A stretch of 64,000 nt of DNA from Halobacteriales archaeon QS_4_69_31. Its GTDB lineage: Archaea; Halobacteriota; Halobacteria; Halobacteriales; Haloarculaceae. Positions within the stretch are counted from its first letter, which is position 1, and each line of letters opens with the position of its first letter. The stretch covers positions 62,001 to 126,000 of the forward strand of contig PXRP01000014.1 in the NCBI GenBank assembly GCA_003021655.1, read 5' to 3'. The translations under genes and the position numbers were made by a program. The notes beneath the pieces were generated by a model. It searched no databases. It saw only the letters and a list, made by a program, of their open reading frames with translations, and had not been told where the DNA came from. Positions 50,681-59,726 of this stretch are shown here, piece by piece.

Positions 50681-51040
50681 ATGGGACTGATGAGCAAGAT
50701 CCTCGGGGAGTCAGGCGGCGCCCGAAAGAAAGAAGACTACGTCGAGATCAACGGCGAGGCGGCGGACACCCAGCCGACGGCCGCCAGAACCGAGGTGCGG
50801 ATCGCCAAGATCGGCGACAAACAGGACGTTATGGACATCAAAGACGCCGTCTACGACGGCGACGTGGTCATCGCGGACATCACGCGCCACACCACGCAGG
50901 ACCGCACGATGGAACACATCACGGACGAACTCAAGCAGGTCGCCGACGAGGTCGGCGGCGACATCGCACAGAAGGGCGACGACCAGCTTATCATCACGCC
51001 CCACGGCGTCGCCATCAACCGCGACCCGCTGGGCCAGTAG
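50681..51040 (+). CDS. sepF: cell division protein SepF
   Basis: A 119-residue archaeal SepF, the membrane anchor for FtsZ at the division site. It starts MGLMSKILGESGG, a short amphipathic membrane-targeting helix. The SepF core follows: TEVRIAKIGDKQDVMDIKDA, DGDVVIADITRHTTQDRTME and QKGDDQLIITPHGVAI. Start ATG at 50681 with a TATA-like TAAAATACAAA (50646-50656) about 25-30 bp before it. No ftsZ1/ftsZ2 in the window; the CetZ homologue lies 11 kb away. Confidence 0.93.
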   Translation: MGLMSKILGESGGARKKEDYVEINGEAADTQPTAARTEVRIAKIGDKQDVMDIKDAVYDGDVVIADITRHTTQDRTMEHITDELKQVADEVGGDIAQKGDDQLIITPHGVAINRDPLGQ

Positions 51041-51289
51041 CCCGCGCGGTCGCTCCGGTCGGGGGGAAACCGACCACAAAACACTTGTCGAGACCCGCGA
51101 ACGACTTCGTGGCGTCCCGGCGGACGCCGCTCGACAGGGACTGTGGTTTCCCTACCCACGATACGAGCGTACTTACGTTTGCCGCGGACCTGCCCGGTCT
51201 CGCACGGGGCGTCCCGGCCGGTCGCCGGGGGCCGCGGTCGCCACGAGTGACGTCCGGGACTGTGCCGTGGCGGTGCCGACGCGGCGACG

Positions 51290-51682
51290 TCAGACCTCGT
51301 CGGCGGCGTCGGGGCTGTCCTCGACGGCACGTTTCATCGAGTCGCGGCGACTCTTGGCGTCGCGGCCGGTCGCCGCCAGGAGGAAGTCGTTTTTCGCGTC
51401 GACGGCGTCGGCCGCGGCGTCGGCGTCACCCTCGGCGATGACCTCCTCGGCCGGCCGCTCCTCGAACTCGACGGCGAGCCTGTCTTTCTTGCCGCTGTAC
51501 TCGACTGCTCCGGCCACGATCCGTTCGAAGACCGGGTTCGTCGGGTCCTCGACGACCAGCAACTCGCTCCCTTTGAACTCCTCGGTGCCGGTGACGAGCC
51601 CGAAGTAGTCTTCGACCGTCTCCTCCATGTCGTCGATGCGGTCATCGAGGTACTCGCCCCGGCGCATCTTGTACTCCCGCAT
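51290..51682 (-). CDS. DUF5611 family protein
   Basis: 130 residues starting MREYKMRRGEYLDDRIDDME, followed by VTGTEEFKGSELLVVEDPTN and AGAVEYSGKKDRLAVEFEER. The C-terminal third is Ala/Asp-rich helix (KNDFLLAATGRDAKSRRDSM). Matches the archaeal family I know as DUF5611, structurally uncharacterised to my knowledge. The gap of 249 bp to sepF contains nothing I can name. Confidence 0.75.
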   Translation of the reverse strand: MREYKMRRGEYLDDRIDDMEETVEDYFGLVTGTEEFKGSELLVVEDPTNPVFERIVAGAVEYSGKKDRLAVEFEERPAEEVIAEGDADAAADAVDAKNDFLLAATGRDAKSRRDSMKRAVEDSPDAADEV

Positions 51683-51871
51683 GGACGGGCATTTGCGAGC
51701 ACCGGTCTTACGTTTTTCGAGGGGCGCCCGACGCCTCGAACCGTCAGAACCCTCCGTAACCGCCCGACGCCGCTCGAACCGTTCGGCGCCCAATCGAACC
51801 GCTCGGCGCCGCTCGGGGCCACCAGGGCCGGCCGGGCGGTGGGTGGGAGAGAGGAGAGGGGGGAGACGGGG

Positions 51872-52690
51872 TTACGCCGCGTCGGCGTCCTCGTGCTGGA
51901 CGAGCGTTCCGCGGTGACACTCCGGACAGAAGTCGCCGGCCCGCAGCGACGAGGACTCGACCTCGGTCGTGAACTCACACTCCGAGCACTTGAATATCCC
52001 CTCGGGGACGGTGACCGTCGGCGACGCGGTCTCGTCGAGGGTGGGGCCGGCCGCAGCCGCGTCGCCGCCGGCGTCGCGCTTGGTCTCCTCGGGCCACTCG
52101 TCCATTGGGTCGCCCGCCACGTCGCCGGTGGCCTCCGTCTCCTCGGGCCACTCGTCCATGGGATCGCCCGCCACGTCGCCGTCGGCCTCCGTCTCCTCGG
52201 GCCACTCGCCGGTGGCACCGTCGCCCGTCGCGTCGTCGCCCGCCTCCGCGGGCGCGTCCCCGTCGATGATGACCGCGTCGTCCTCGGGGTCCGGGTCCGC
52301 GTCGGCGGGGGCGTCGGCCGCGGCGTCGGGGATGGTCGCGCCGCGGGCCTGGGCCTGCGCGTCGGTCTCGCCGCCGTCGTCGTCCAGGATCTCTGCGTCG
52401 TCGCCGTCGGGGTCGTAGTCGGCCCCGGACCCCGAGGACGACCCGGTCCCCCCGGTCGATGGACTCGTGCCGCCCGCGTCCGCGCCCGACCCCCCGCCCT
52501 GGCGCGCGTCGTCGGGCGTCTCCATCGTCGTGACCTCCTTGTTCTCCGAGACGACGCGCGTCTCGCCACACCGTGTGCAGGTCTCCAGTTCCGTGATGGT
52601 GATCACCACCTCGGAGCCGTCCTCCTCGCGCTCGCGTTCGACCGCCGTCTCGCCGAAGTCGTGACCCAGCAGCGAACACTTGATACTCAT
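51872..52690 (-). CDS. acidic zinc-binding haloarchaeal protein (DUF7093-like)
   Basis: 272 residues. The N-terminal domain (MSIKCSLLGHDFGE, ITELETCTRCGETRVVSENK) and C-terminal domain (FKCSECEFTTEVES, FCPECHRGTLVQH) each carry Cys/His zinc ligands. They are joined by a ~150-residue very acidic linker. Within the linker GEWPEETEADGDVAGDPMDE recurs as three copies of an EWPEET unit. Family label DUF7093 is from memory; function unknown. It may bridge two partners. Confidence 0.7.
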   Translation of the reverse strand: MSIKCSLLGHDFGETAVEREREEDGSEVVITITELETCTRCGETRVVSENKEVTTMETPDDARQGGGSGADAGGTSPSTGGTGSSSGSGADYDPDGDDAEILDDDGGETDAQAQARGATIPDAAADAPADADPDPEDDAVIIDGDAPAEAGDDATGDGATGEWPEETEADGDVAGDPMDEWPEETEATGDVAGDPMDEWPEETKRDAGGDAAAAGPTLDETASPTVTVPEGIFKCSECEFTTEVESSSLRAGDFCPECHRGTLVQHEDADAA

Positions 52691-52929
52691 TGTCACATCA
52701 TCCCCGCGTGCGCCTCATAAGCGTACTGCTTAGCCGGCCGCCGTGACTCCGCGGTGACACCGCGACCGCCGACGCGCGGCGCGCGCCCGACGACCGACCA
52801 CCGGGCCGGCCCGCTCCGGGAGCGCCAGCGGTCGGCGTCGGTCCGGGTCGCGCGACCGGCGGCCCGGTCGGACTGGTGTGGCCGGGAGAGAGGGATAAAG
52901 ACAAGACCCGGCCGGCCGAACTGGGCGGT

Positions 52930-53223
52930 ATGCGGGCGAAACCGGAGTTCCGCGACCGCGACGAGACCGAGGTCGCGGTTCTGGACGCGCTGGCCGACCG
53001 GCGCGAGGAGGGGATGACCGTCTTCGAACTCCGGTCGCGGGTGGACGTGGACATCGACCGCCTCGAGGCGGCGCTGGCCGACCTCAAGGAGGACGGCCTG
53101 ATAGAGGTCACCAACGACGACGAACGGACCGTCATCGTCCCGGAGGAGGGGGTCGTCGGCCCGGTCGACCCCGACGACGACGAGTCGTTCATCGACCAGA
53201 TCCGCGAGCGACTGCCGTTCTGA
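52930..53223 (+). CDS. DUF6432 winged-helix-like protein
   Basis: 97 residues: MRAKPEFRDRDETEVAVLDA, then DRREEGMTVFELRSRVDVDI and LEAALADLKEDGLIEVTND, a winged-helix fold with a turn and wing, ending FIDQIRERLPF. Matches haloarchaeal DUF6432. DNA binding is plausible from the fold but untested. Downstream, between this gene and the convergent PHP gene, lies the 80-bp palindrome. Confidence 0.78.
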   Translation: MRAKPEFRDRDETEVAVLDALADRREEGMTVFELRSRVDVDIDRLEAALADLKEDGLIEVTNDDERTVIVPEEGVVGPVDPDDDESFIDQIRERLPF

Positions 53224-53285
53224 GCGGACGTGGCCTTCGCTGCGCTCGGGCCGCGCGCTCGTTGCACTTCTCACTTCGTTGTCTG

Positions 53286-53299
53286 CACTAAACACTGCT
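53286..53299. repeat. 14-mer shared with 60569-60582
   Basis: CACTAAACACTGCT occurs here and exactly once more in the window, at 60569-60582, both in intergenic DNA. Confidence 0.5.
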
Positions 53300-53332
53300 C
53301 CATCACGAACGCCCCAGGGGGTCGGCCCGTTC

Positions 53333-53412
53333 ATACTGCCGGCTGTAACTTCGTGAAGATATTCGCCACCCCGGGGTGGCGAAATTCTTTACAGACTTAC
53401 AGCCGGCAGTAT
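53333..53412. repeat. 80-bp imperfect palindrome between convergent genes
   Basis: Arms ATACTGCCGGCTGTAA (53333-53348) and its exact complement (53397-53412) enclose a central perfect 22-bp palindrome TTCGCCACCCC|GGGGTGGCGAA (53362-53383). All is centred on 53372.5; 34 of 40 base pairs match. The right end touches the stop codon of the PHP gene. It could be a bidirectional terminator, a protein-binding site or a small mobile palindromic element. Confidence 0.85.
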
Positions 53413-54170
53413 CAGTAGCAGTTCATCGCGGCGAAGCGGTCGTCGTAGTCGGGGTGTTCGGGGTGTGTCGGTTCCACCCCGGAGAGGACGACCCGTTCGA
53501 ACTTCTCCCAGGAGTTCTCCCAGCCGAGGTGGCAGAACTCGGCGCGGCACTTCAGCGTGTGGACGAGGCCGTCGCGGTGGTACATTCGGCGTGGCGCTCC
53601 CGACCGGAACGCGTCGACGAGGTCGGCGGCCGACTCGACCGCGCGGTCGAACTCGACCCAGACCTCCCCGACCGTGGGGGTGACGTGGGCGTACGAGGAG
53701 AGGTAGGTCGGGAGCCCGCTCTCGCGGGCGATCTCGCGGGCGCGGCGGTTGTCCCGCGGCCAGTGTTTCGGGTTGTAGACCTCGACGGCGTCGATTCGGT
53801 CGGCGTAGGCCGCGATGTCGTCGCGGTCCATGCTGAGCGTGAGAAACTCCGGGTGGGGCGCGAGCGCCGCCGCGTCCTGGTCGTCGAGTTCGGCCATCGT
53901 GTCCGCAAGCGAGAGGAAGTCCGGGACCGGGGAGTCCGGGTCGACCGCCAAGACGTGCTTGCGGTTCGACCACGTCCCGGTGAAATACTCCCTGGCGGGC
54001 ACCACCAGCAGGTCGTCGTCGGTGAACCGGGCCGCGCGCTCGCGGATGGTGTCGATGTGCTGGAAGTGGGGCGCGTAGACCAGCACGTCGATCCCGCGGG
54101 CTTTCGCACGCGCGACCACCCGCTCGCCGAGGACCTTCACGTGGGGGTCGACGCTCGTCCCGCCGGCCAT
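53412..54170 (-). CDS. PHP-domain metal-dependent phosphoesterase-like protein
   Basis: 252 residues of the PHP superfamily. Metal ligands visible: SVDPHVKVLGE, VLVYAPHFQHIDTI, LLVVPAREYFTG, LAPHPEFLTLS and YLSSYAHVTPTVGEVW. The N-terminal DPHVK replaces the classic DxHxH, as in related haloarchaeal members. A C-terminal PHP-associated region has GLVHTLKCRAEFCHLGWENS with two cysteines. Substrate unknown. The ATG is at 54170; its TGA abuts the 80-bp palindrome. Confidence 0.83.
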   Translation of the reverse strand: MAGGTSVDPHVKVLGERVVARAKARGIDVLVYAPHFQHIDTIRERAARFTDDDLLVVPAREYFTGTWSNRKHVLAVDPDSPVPDFLSLADTMAELDDQDAAALAPHPEFLTLSMDRDDIAAYADRIDAVEVYNPKHWPRDNRRAREIARESGLPTYLSSYAHVTPTVGEVWVEFDRAVESAADLVDAFRSGAPRRMYHRDGLVHTLKCRAEFCHLGWENSWEKFERVVLSGVEPTHPEHPDYDDRFAAMNCY

Positions 54171-54257
54171 ACCAGCGAGATGCGCGACTCGGAATTTATG
54201 TGTTACGACACCGCCCGGCCCGCATCCGCCGGTTTCCGGCGGGCCGTGCGGGCCGTC

Positions 54258-54875
54258 TCAGCGGAACCGGGCGACGAGGTCGCGGACCCGGCCGAGTTTG
54301 CGGCCGGCGCCGACGAACGCGCCGGTGATCAGCATGACGACGAACAACCCCAGCGTCGACAGCCAGACCACGAGCATCGCCAGGACGGCCCAGAGCCCGC
54401 CGAGATAGTAGAACGCGCCCAACGTCATCGCCGTCCCGTAGAGGATGACCAGGTACGGTCCCCACCCGGTCGCGTGCCCGCGGCGCTGGCGGGCGCGGAC
54501 GTAGCGTTTGAGTTCGGCCGTGATGTCGTCGCGGTGGACGGTCTTCTCGTCGACGCGGGTCTCCAGCGCCTCGACGTCCGACTGGAGCGACTCGACGGCC
54601 GCGGCCAGCGCCGCGACCTGCTCCGGGTCCACCCGCTCCCCGCGCCCGTCGTCCGGACCGTCTCCGGACCCGCCGTCGTCGTCACCGCTCGGTTCACCGT
54701 CGTCGCCGTCGGATGTATCGCTGGCGGACCGCATTTCGTCCGCGTCTTCGCTGCCGTCGCCGCCGTCGGGCACGGCAGCGTCGCTGCCGGGGGAGTGCGC
54801 GGCGTCGTGGTCGTCGCCGTCGCCGACCCCGGTGTCGGTGCCGTCAGGGGCGTCGCTGCCGTCGTCGCCGGTCAT
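54258..54875 (-). CDS. membrane protein with acidic N-terminus and coiled coil, unknown
   Basis: 205 residues: ~85 residues of Asp/Gly/Ser disorder, a coiled coil (AAVESLQSDVEALETRVDEK), a basic stretch (KRYVRARQRRGHATGWGPY) and two hydrophobic helices (LVILYGTAMTLGAFYYLGGL; VVWLSTLGLFVVMLITGAF). No family recognised. The ATG overlaps the stop of the upstream small membrane protein (ATGA), so they are co-translated and may interact. Confidence 0.65.
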   Translation of the reverse strand: MTGDDGSDAPDGTDTGVGDGDDHDAAHSPGSDAAVPDGGDGSEDADEMRSASDTSDGDDGEPSGDDDGGSGDGPDDGRGERVDPEQVAALAAAVESLQSDVEALETRVDEKTVHRDDITAELKRYVRARQRRGHATGWGPYLVILYGTAMTLGAFYYLGGLWAVLAMLVVWLSTLGLFVVMLITGAFVGAGRKLGRVRDLVARFR

Positions 54876-55228
54876 AAGCGCTCCTTGCCGGTGGTGTCGG
54901 CTGGGGGGCCCTTGGTGGTGCCGGTCTCGTCGGCGCGGCCGGCCGTGCCGGCGTAGGCACGGAACAGCGTCCCGAGGACCGTCCACCCGCCGGCCGCGAC
55001 GACGGTCCCCGGGACGGCGAGCAGCGGCGGGTCGGCCCGGTCGGGAAAGAGGTAAAACAGCGGGAAGAACACGACCGCGAGGACGACGACGACCGCCAGC
55101 GGCCCCAGGAGCTGTGCGAACGCGACGCCCGACGCCGCGATGGCGGCGTTGATGACGACCAGCGCGACGAAGCCACAGCCGACGCCGACGAGCGCTCTCG
55201 TGCTCTCGACGTGGGGGTAGACCTTCAC
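54872..55228 (-). CDS. small integral membrane protein, unknown
   Basis: 118 residues starting (GTG) MKVYPHVESTRALVGVGCGF with three hydrophobic segments (VALVVINAAIAASGVAF; GPLAVVVVLAVVFFPLFYLF; LLAVPGTVVAAGGWTVLGTL) and a Gly/Thr-rich tail. Partner of the downstream coiled-coil membrane protein. No recognised family. Confidence 0.6.
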   Translation of the reverse strand: MKVYPHVESTRALVGVGCGFVALVVINAAIAASGVAFAQLLGPLAVVVVLAVVFFPLFYLFPDRADPPLLAVPGTVVAAGGWTVLGTLFRAYAGTAGRADETGTTKGPPADTTGKERL

Positions 55229-55361
55229 ACCGTCGACTCGGGGCGGACGCGTCTAATAGGTCCCCGGTTCCGGCGCGCGCCGGCGACCCCCAGGCGGTCG
55301 GTTTCCGGGCTGGCTCCGCTGTGACGAAAAGCCCATAACGCGGCCGGAGCGACGGACGTGC

Positions 55362-55745
55362 ATGGACCGCTGGCGCGACGAGCCCGAGATCCGCGCGACG
55401 GTGGTCGCGCTCGCAGCCGCCGCCGTCCTCGTCGCCGCCGGCACCGCCGGCGTCGGCGCCTCGTCGCTTTTCGTGGTCGGGGCGGCGCTTTTGGCCGTCC
55501 CGCTGTGGCCCCTCGGGACGGCGCTTGTCGACACCGCCTGGCAGCGCGTCGACCCCCACGCGTTCGCCGCGGACCTGTGGCTCGGCCCCGTCGTCGCCGC
55601 CCTGGTCGTGGCCGCGTTCCTCGACGCGACCCCCGACGAGGTGCAGGCGCTGGGCGGCCTCGTCGGCCTCGTCGGGATGGCCAACTACTTCCTGCGACCG
55701 GTCTACCGCCTGCTGTACGGGCTCGTCCGCCGCCTGTCTGCCTGA
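55362..55745 (+). CDS. integral membrane protein, unknown
   Basis: 127 residues, three to four hydrophobic helices (ATVVALAAAAVLVAAGTAGV; FVVGAALLAVPLWPLG; GPVVAALVVAAFLDA) and a basic C-terminus (RPVYRLLYGLVRRLS). The ATG at 55362 is 133 bp from the divergent gene. No recognised family. Confidence 0.65.
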   Translation: MDRWRDEPEIRATVVALAAAAVLVAAGTAGVGASSLFVVGAALLAVPLWPLGTALVDTAWQRVDPHAFAADLWLGPVVAALVVAAFLDATPDEVQALGGLVGLVGMANYFLRPVYRLLYGLVRRLSA

Positions 55746-55828
55746 GCGCCCGCCTGCTCCGGCCGACGTCGCCGTCACCCTCCCGGCGACCCCGCACCGA
55801 CGTCGCCGTCGTCCGCCCCTCGGCTGTG

Positions 55829-56941
55829 TCACTCCACCGTGGCCGCACGGATCTCGTCGACGTCGGCGTCGGTCTTGAACGTCGTTCCGCCGTAGTGGGT
55901 GCGCGAGGCGTCGTGGCCGGCCGCCCGGAGCGCGTCGAGAAAGTCGTCCATGGCCCGCGCGCCGACGCCCCAGCGCTTGCACAGGCGGTGCTGGTCGTAG
56001 TGGGTCGGCGTCGCCAGTTCCCCGGCGAGGCGCTCACAGAGGTCGCGGGCCCGGTCGGCGGTCCCCATGTCCGCGGAGACCCGCTCGCGGACGGCCGCGA
56101 CGAACTCGGGGTCGCAGGTCCGGCCGAGCCAGACCGGGCCCGCGGTCTGGATCCCCTCGCCACACCGGGGACAGGCGTCGAGCGGGTCGGCGAGAAGCCC
56201 CGGGGTCGTCTCGCGGTAGAGGCAGTGTTCGCAGTGGTCGACGGAGCCGAGTTCGTTGATCCGGGCGTCGGCCGCCCGGGCACCCGATTCCAGTCGGAGG
56301 TAGGTGCGCGCGTAGTGGTTCGTCGCGTGGCTCAGGACGGGCGTGGCCGCGACATCGTAGCGGGCGGCCGTCCGGACAAGCGCCGAGCACAGCACGCGGA
56401 CGCCCATCTCGGCGTGGTACTCGGTGTTGCGCGGGACCGCCGAGTAGCGGCGGACGCCGCTCTCGAAGTGGGCGCCACACAGCGGCGCGGTGTCGGTCGC
56501 GGTCACACAGCACAGCCGCCCCGCGCTCCGGACGGCGGCGTCGGCGAAGGGGATCGGCGTCCCGAACGGGTCGACGTCGACCACGTCGAAGCCCCGCTCG
56601 TGCATGAGCGCGCTCGCGTCGCGACGGACCACCTCGCCCTCGCAGTCGTTGCGCGCGAGGTTCGACCGGCAGAGCGCGACGGCCTCGCTGTCGACGTCAC
56701 AGCAGGTCACGTCCCAGCCGTCGGCGGCCGCGCGTACCCCCCGTATCCCCGAGGCCGCCGTCGCGTCGAGATACGTCGGCGTGCGCCCCCCGTCCATGAC
56801 CCGGTCGCGGAGGGCGCGCAACACCGCGACGGTCAGGTCCCGGTTGAGTTCCTGGACGGGATTGAAAAACACCTCGTCGCCGACGCCCTCGCCCGACTGT
56901 TCGGGGACCGCGATTTCGACCTGGCCCTCCGTGACGCGCAT
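55829..56941 (-). CDS. trm1: tRNA (guanine-26-N2)-dimethyltransferase Trm1
   Basis: 370 residues. Trm1 methylates G26 of tRNA with S-adenosylmethionine. The Rossmann domain has [40 protein letters not shown] and the catalytic-type [15 protein letters not shown] zinc-type Cys set ([10 protein letters not shown] and [10 protein letters not shown]) is in the C-terminal domain, which ends in a helical dock ([20 protein letters not shown]). ATG at 56941 ([19 protein letters not shown]). The gene is part of a loose tRNA-modification area with tyw1 1 kb away. Confidence 0.95.
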   Translation of the reverse strand: MRVTEGQVEIAVPEQSGEGVGDEVFFNPVQELNRDLTVAVLRALRDRVMDGGRTPTYLDATAASGIRGVRAAADGWDVTCCDVDSEAVALCRSNLARNDCEGEVVRRDASALMHERGFDVVDVDPFGTPIPFADAAVRSAGRLCCVTATDTAPLCGAHFESGVRRYSAVPRNTEYHAEMGVRVLCSALVRTAARYDVAATPVLSHATNHYARTYLRLESGARAADARINELGSVDHCEHCLYRETTPGLLADPLDACPRCGEGIQTAGPVWLGRTCDPEFVAAVRERVSADMGTADRARDLCERLAGELATPTHYDQHRLCKRWGVGARAMDDFLDALRAAGHDASRTHYGGTTFKTDADVDEIRAATVE

Positions 56942-57113
56942 ACGTCCGCTCGCGGGGCGAACGCGAAAAACCATGCGTTCTCCGCCCGGACGGGCCGGCG
57001 ACGGCCCCGCGCCCCCGCCGGCGACCGGGCGGCGTCCGGTCATCGACTACCGGCCGGCAGCCGCTGTGGGCGCACCGAACCTGTTTTGTCCGGGTATCCA
57101 CAACGCATACACC

Positions 57114-57461
57114 GTGAGCGCCGTCGAAAAGTGGGAGACGAGCCTGGCAGAGGCCGGCGAGTTGCGGCCGGCGATAGTCGAATCCATCCTCGACGCCCAC
57201 GACGAGCGCGGGGCCCGCGCGATCGAGGCCGTCGCCGAGGAGCGCGTCAAGCAGTACCGCGATTTCACCGTCGTCGTCGGCCACACCGAGGAGTACGTCG
57301 TCGAGGGCGACTCCTGTGACTGTGCCGACGCCACCTACAACCTCGACGACGACGACCCCGACCAGCTGTGCTGGCACGCCATCGCCGTCCGCATCGCTAC
57401 CCACGTCGACGCCGTCGACCACCACGACATGTGGTACTCCGAGGTCCGCGAGTTCCTCTGA
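57114..57461 (+). CDS. SWIM-like zinc finger protein
   Basis: 115 residues: GTG start VSAVEKWETSLAEAGELRPA, a short basic helix and the metal site GDSCDCADATYNL...DQLCWHAIAVR, i.e. CxCx(n)CxH as in SWIM domains, then a His-rich end (DAVDHHDMWYSEV). SWIM domains bind nucleic acid or proteins, in archaea often beside RadA paralogues or helicases; none is here. Start could also lie further upstream but the composition there is not gene-like. Confidence 0.72.
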   Translation: MSAVEKWETSLAEAGELRPAIVESILDAHDERGARAIEAVAEERVKQYRDFTVVVGHTEEYVVEGDSCDCADATYNLDDDDPDQLCWHAIAVRIATHVDAVDHHDMWYSEVREFL

Positions 57462-57472
57462 GCGGGCCGCGG

Positions 57473-57856
57473 CTACATCTTCCCCCAGAGCTTCGCCGGC
57501 GTCACGAACTCCAGCACTGCCCACGCCAGGACGACGGCCGCGAGCACGAGCGCCGCCAGCGATACCGCGATACCGCCGAGTATCCAGACGGGCTCGACCG
57601 TCCGCCGAACGCACCCCCGTCGGATCGTCTGTAGCCCTGGCTTCTTACAGACGGCCTGTGCCACGCGGGTGGCATCGAGCCGGCGGAACCGCTGCTCGTT
57701 GCCCCGCAGGCCGGCGCGCCGCTCCGCGTGGAGCGCCCGGAGGCGCTCGTCTGAGTCGTCGTCCGGGTCCGCGGCGTACCCGATCCGGGTGGCGCTCGGG
57801 TCGAGGACCGCCCGGCGCCGCGGTCGCGTGTCGAGTGCTTCGGGGCGGTCGGACAC
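57473..57856 (-). CDS. single-helix membrane protein, unknown
   Basis: 127 residues from GTG 57856: VSDRPEALDTRPRRRAVLDP, then a basic, charged soluble part (RLRALHAERRAGLRGNEQRF) and a C-terminal hydrophobic helix (GGIAVSLAALVLAAVVLAWA) ending FVTPAKLWGKM. Convergent with the SWIM gene (11-nt gap), divergent from tyw1. No family recognised; the frame continues upstream to 57946, so the start is uncertain. Confidence 0.5.
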   Translation of the reverse strand: MSDRPEALDTRPRRRAVLDPSATRIGYAADPDDDSDERLRALHAERRAGLRGNEQRFRRLDATRVAQAVCKKPGLQTIRRGCVRRTVEPVWILGGIAVSLAALVLAAVVLAWAVLEFVTPAKLWGKM

Positions 57857-57945
57857 CTCGGGGTGGCCGGGCGCGTCCCCTCCGGACGGGACTGAGAGGG
57901 CTTCGAGGAAAGGACCTAAAGGCGCGGCCCGCGTTCGTCCCGGCA

Positions 57946-58929
57946 ATGAGCGGATCGGACGGGCCGAAACAGGTCGACGACCCGAACTACCACAGCGTCA
58001 ACCACACCGCTGCACAGACCTGTGGGTGGACGAAAAACGCCCTCAAGGGCGAGGGCAAATGTTACAAGAACATCTTCTACGGGATCGAGAGCCACCGCTG
58101 CATCCAGATGACGCCGGTCGTCAAGTGCAACGAGCGGTGCGTGTTCTGCTGGCGCGACCACGCCGGCCACGCCTACGAACTCGGCGACGTCGAGTGGGAC
58201 GACCCCGACGCCGTCGCCGAGGCGTCCCTGGAGTTACAGCGGACGGTCCTCTCGGGGTTCGGCGGCAACGACGCCGTCCCCCGCGAGCGCTTCGAGGAGG
58301 CGATGGAACCGCGCCACGTCGCCATCTCGCTGGACGGCGAACCCACGCTCTACCCCTACCTCCCCGAACTCATCGAGGCCTTCCACGAGCGCGACATCAC
58401 GACCTTCCTCGTCTCGAACGGCACCAAACCCGACGTGCTCGCGGAGTGTGACCCGACCCAGCTGTACGTCAGCGTCGACGCCGCCGACCGGTGGACCTTC
58501 GACGAGACGGTCAAGGCCGTCGAGGACGACGCCTGGGAGCGCCTGGTCGACACGCTGGACGTCCTCGCCGAGAAAGACGAAACCCGTACTGTCCTGCGGA
58601 CGACGCTGGTCAAGGGCCACAACATGCACCACCCCGAGTGGTACGCGACGATGTTCCGGCGTGCGGACCCGGACTTCGTCGAACTCAAAGCCTACATGCA
58701 CGTCGGCCACTCCCGGGGCCGACTCGACCGCGATTCGATGCCCGACCACGACGAAGTACGGGAGTTCACCGAGGCGGTCCGCGAGTACATGCCCGACCAC
58801 GACGTCACGAAGGAGGTCCCCGTTTCGCACGTCACGCTGCTCGCCAAGACCGAGGACACCTGGGTCCCCACACTGAAGAAAGACAGCGAGTTCTGGGAAC
58901 GGGACCCCTACGCACGGGCGGGGGACTGA
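57946..58929 (+). CDS. tyw1: 4-demethylwyosine synthase Tyw1 (radical SAM)
   Basis: 327 residues. This radical-SAM enzyme condenses pyruvate carbons with N1-methylguanosine-37 of tRNA-Phe to make 4-demethylwyosine. The cluster motif is Cys61, Cys65, Cys68 (VVKCNERCVFCWRDH). The N-terminus includes TCGWTKNALKGEGKCYKNIF, whose Cys may bind the second cluster. SAM-binding parts: AISLDGEPTLYPYLPE and FLVSNGTKPDVL. ELKAYMHVGHSRGRLDRD is typical. ATG at 57946. Confidence 0.95.
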   Translation: MSGSDGPKQVDDPNYHSVNHTAAQTCGWTKNALKGEGKCYKNIFYGIESHRCIQMTPVVKCNERCVFCWRDHAGHAYELGDVEWDDPDAVAEASLELQRTVLSGFGGNDAVPRERFEEAMEPRHVAISLDGEPTLYPYLPELIEAFHERDITTFLVSNGTKPDVLAECDPTQLYVSVDAADRWTFDETVKAVEDDAWERLVDTLDVLAEKDETRTVLRTTLVKGHNMHHPEWYATMFRRADPDFVELKAYMHVGHSRGRLDRDSMPDHDEVREFTEAVREYMPDHDVTKEVPVSHVTLLAKTEDTWVPTLKKDSEFWERDPYARAGD

Positions 58930-59009
58930 CCCCACTGAGAGGGAGTGACAGGACTGTTACGCATCCCACATCCGGTACACTTATGCGGACGTGACGGCAA
59001 CCCGTGCTC

Positions 59010-59726
59010 ATGCACGGAGCTACGGGCGTCTCGGTCGGTCACGCCGAACTCGCGACGCTGAAGACGCTCGCGCTCGAACACGGGCTCGACGGCGATGCGA
59101 AGATCTCGTGTTCGGCGCTGGCCGACCGGCTGGACGCGTCGACACAGACGGCCTCGCGGCGGCTCCAGCGGCTGGAGGACGCCGACCTGCTGGACAGGGA
59201 GATAGTCGGTGACGGGCAGTGGGTCACCGTCACCGACGCGGGCGAGCGCGCCCTCCAGCGCGAGTACGCCGACTACCGGCGCATCTTCGAGCGCGAGGCC
59301 ACCGTCGAGTTGCGCGGCGCCGTCACCGGCGGCATGGGCGAGGGGCGCCACTACATCTCGCTGTCGGGGTACATGCGCCAGTTCGAGGAGAAGCTCGGAT
59401 ACGAGCCGTTCCTCGGCACGCTGAACGTCGACCTGGACGAGGAGAGCGTCCGGGAACGCGGCCGGCTCTCGTCGTTCGAGCCCGTCACCATCGAGGGCTG
59501 GGAGGACGAGGACCGGACCTACGGGCCCGCCTACTGTTACCCGGCGTCGGTTGTCGCGAGGCCCGACGAGGACGAGAGCGAGCGCTACGAGGGTGCCCAC
59601 GTCATCACGCCCGAGCGGACCCACCACGGCGACGACCAGCTCGAACTCATCGCGCCCGACAAGCTCCGGGACGAACTGGCCCTCGACGACGGCTCGATAC
59701 TCACCGCACATGTCACCGAACAGTAA
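59010..59726 (+). CDS. ribK: CTP-dependent riboflavin kinase RibK with N-terminal HTH
   Basis: 238 residues. An N-terminal winged-helix domain ([40 protein letters not shown]) is fused to the archaeal riboflavin kinase domain ([20 protein letters not shown], then [11 protein letters not shown]). The enzyme phosphorylates riboflavin using CTP, forming FMN. The HTH suggests a flavin-linked DNA-binding role as in archaeal RbkR, regulating riboflavin genes. ATG 59010 (a GTG two codons upstream is possible). Its stop overlaps ribB. Confidence 0.93.
   Translation: MHGATGVSVGHAELATLKTLALEHGLDGDAKISCSALADRLDASTQTASRRLQRLEDADLLDREIVGDGQWVTVTDAGERALQREYADYRRIFEREATVELRGAVTGGMGEGRHYISLSGYMRQFEEKLGYEPFLGTLNVDLDEESVRERGRLSSFEPVTIEGWEDEDRTYGPAYCYPASVVARPDEDESERYEGAHVITPERTHHGDDQLELIAPDKLRDELALDDGSILTAHVTEQ

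Noticed and set aside
53224-53411. Palindrome region as an insertion sequence end
   Set aside because: No transposase, no second terminal repeat outside the 80 bp and no target duplication seen. A non-autonomous element remains possible and is listed as a finding.
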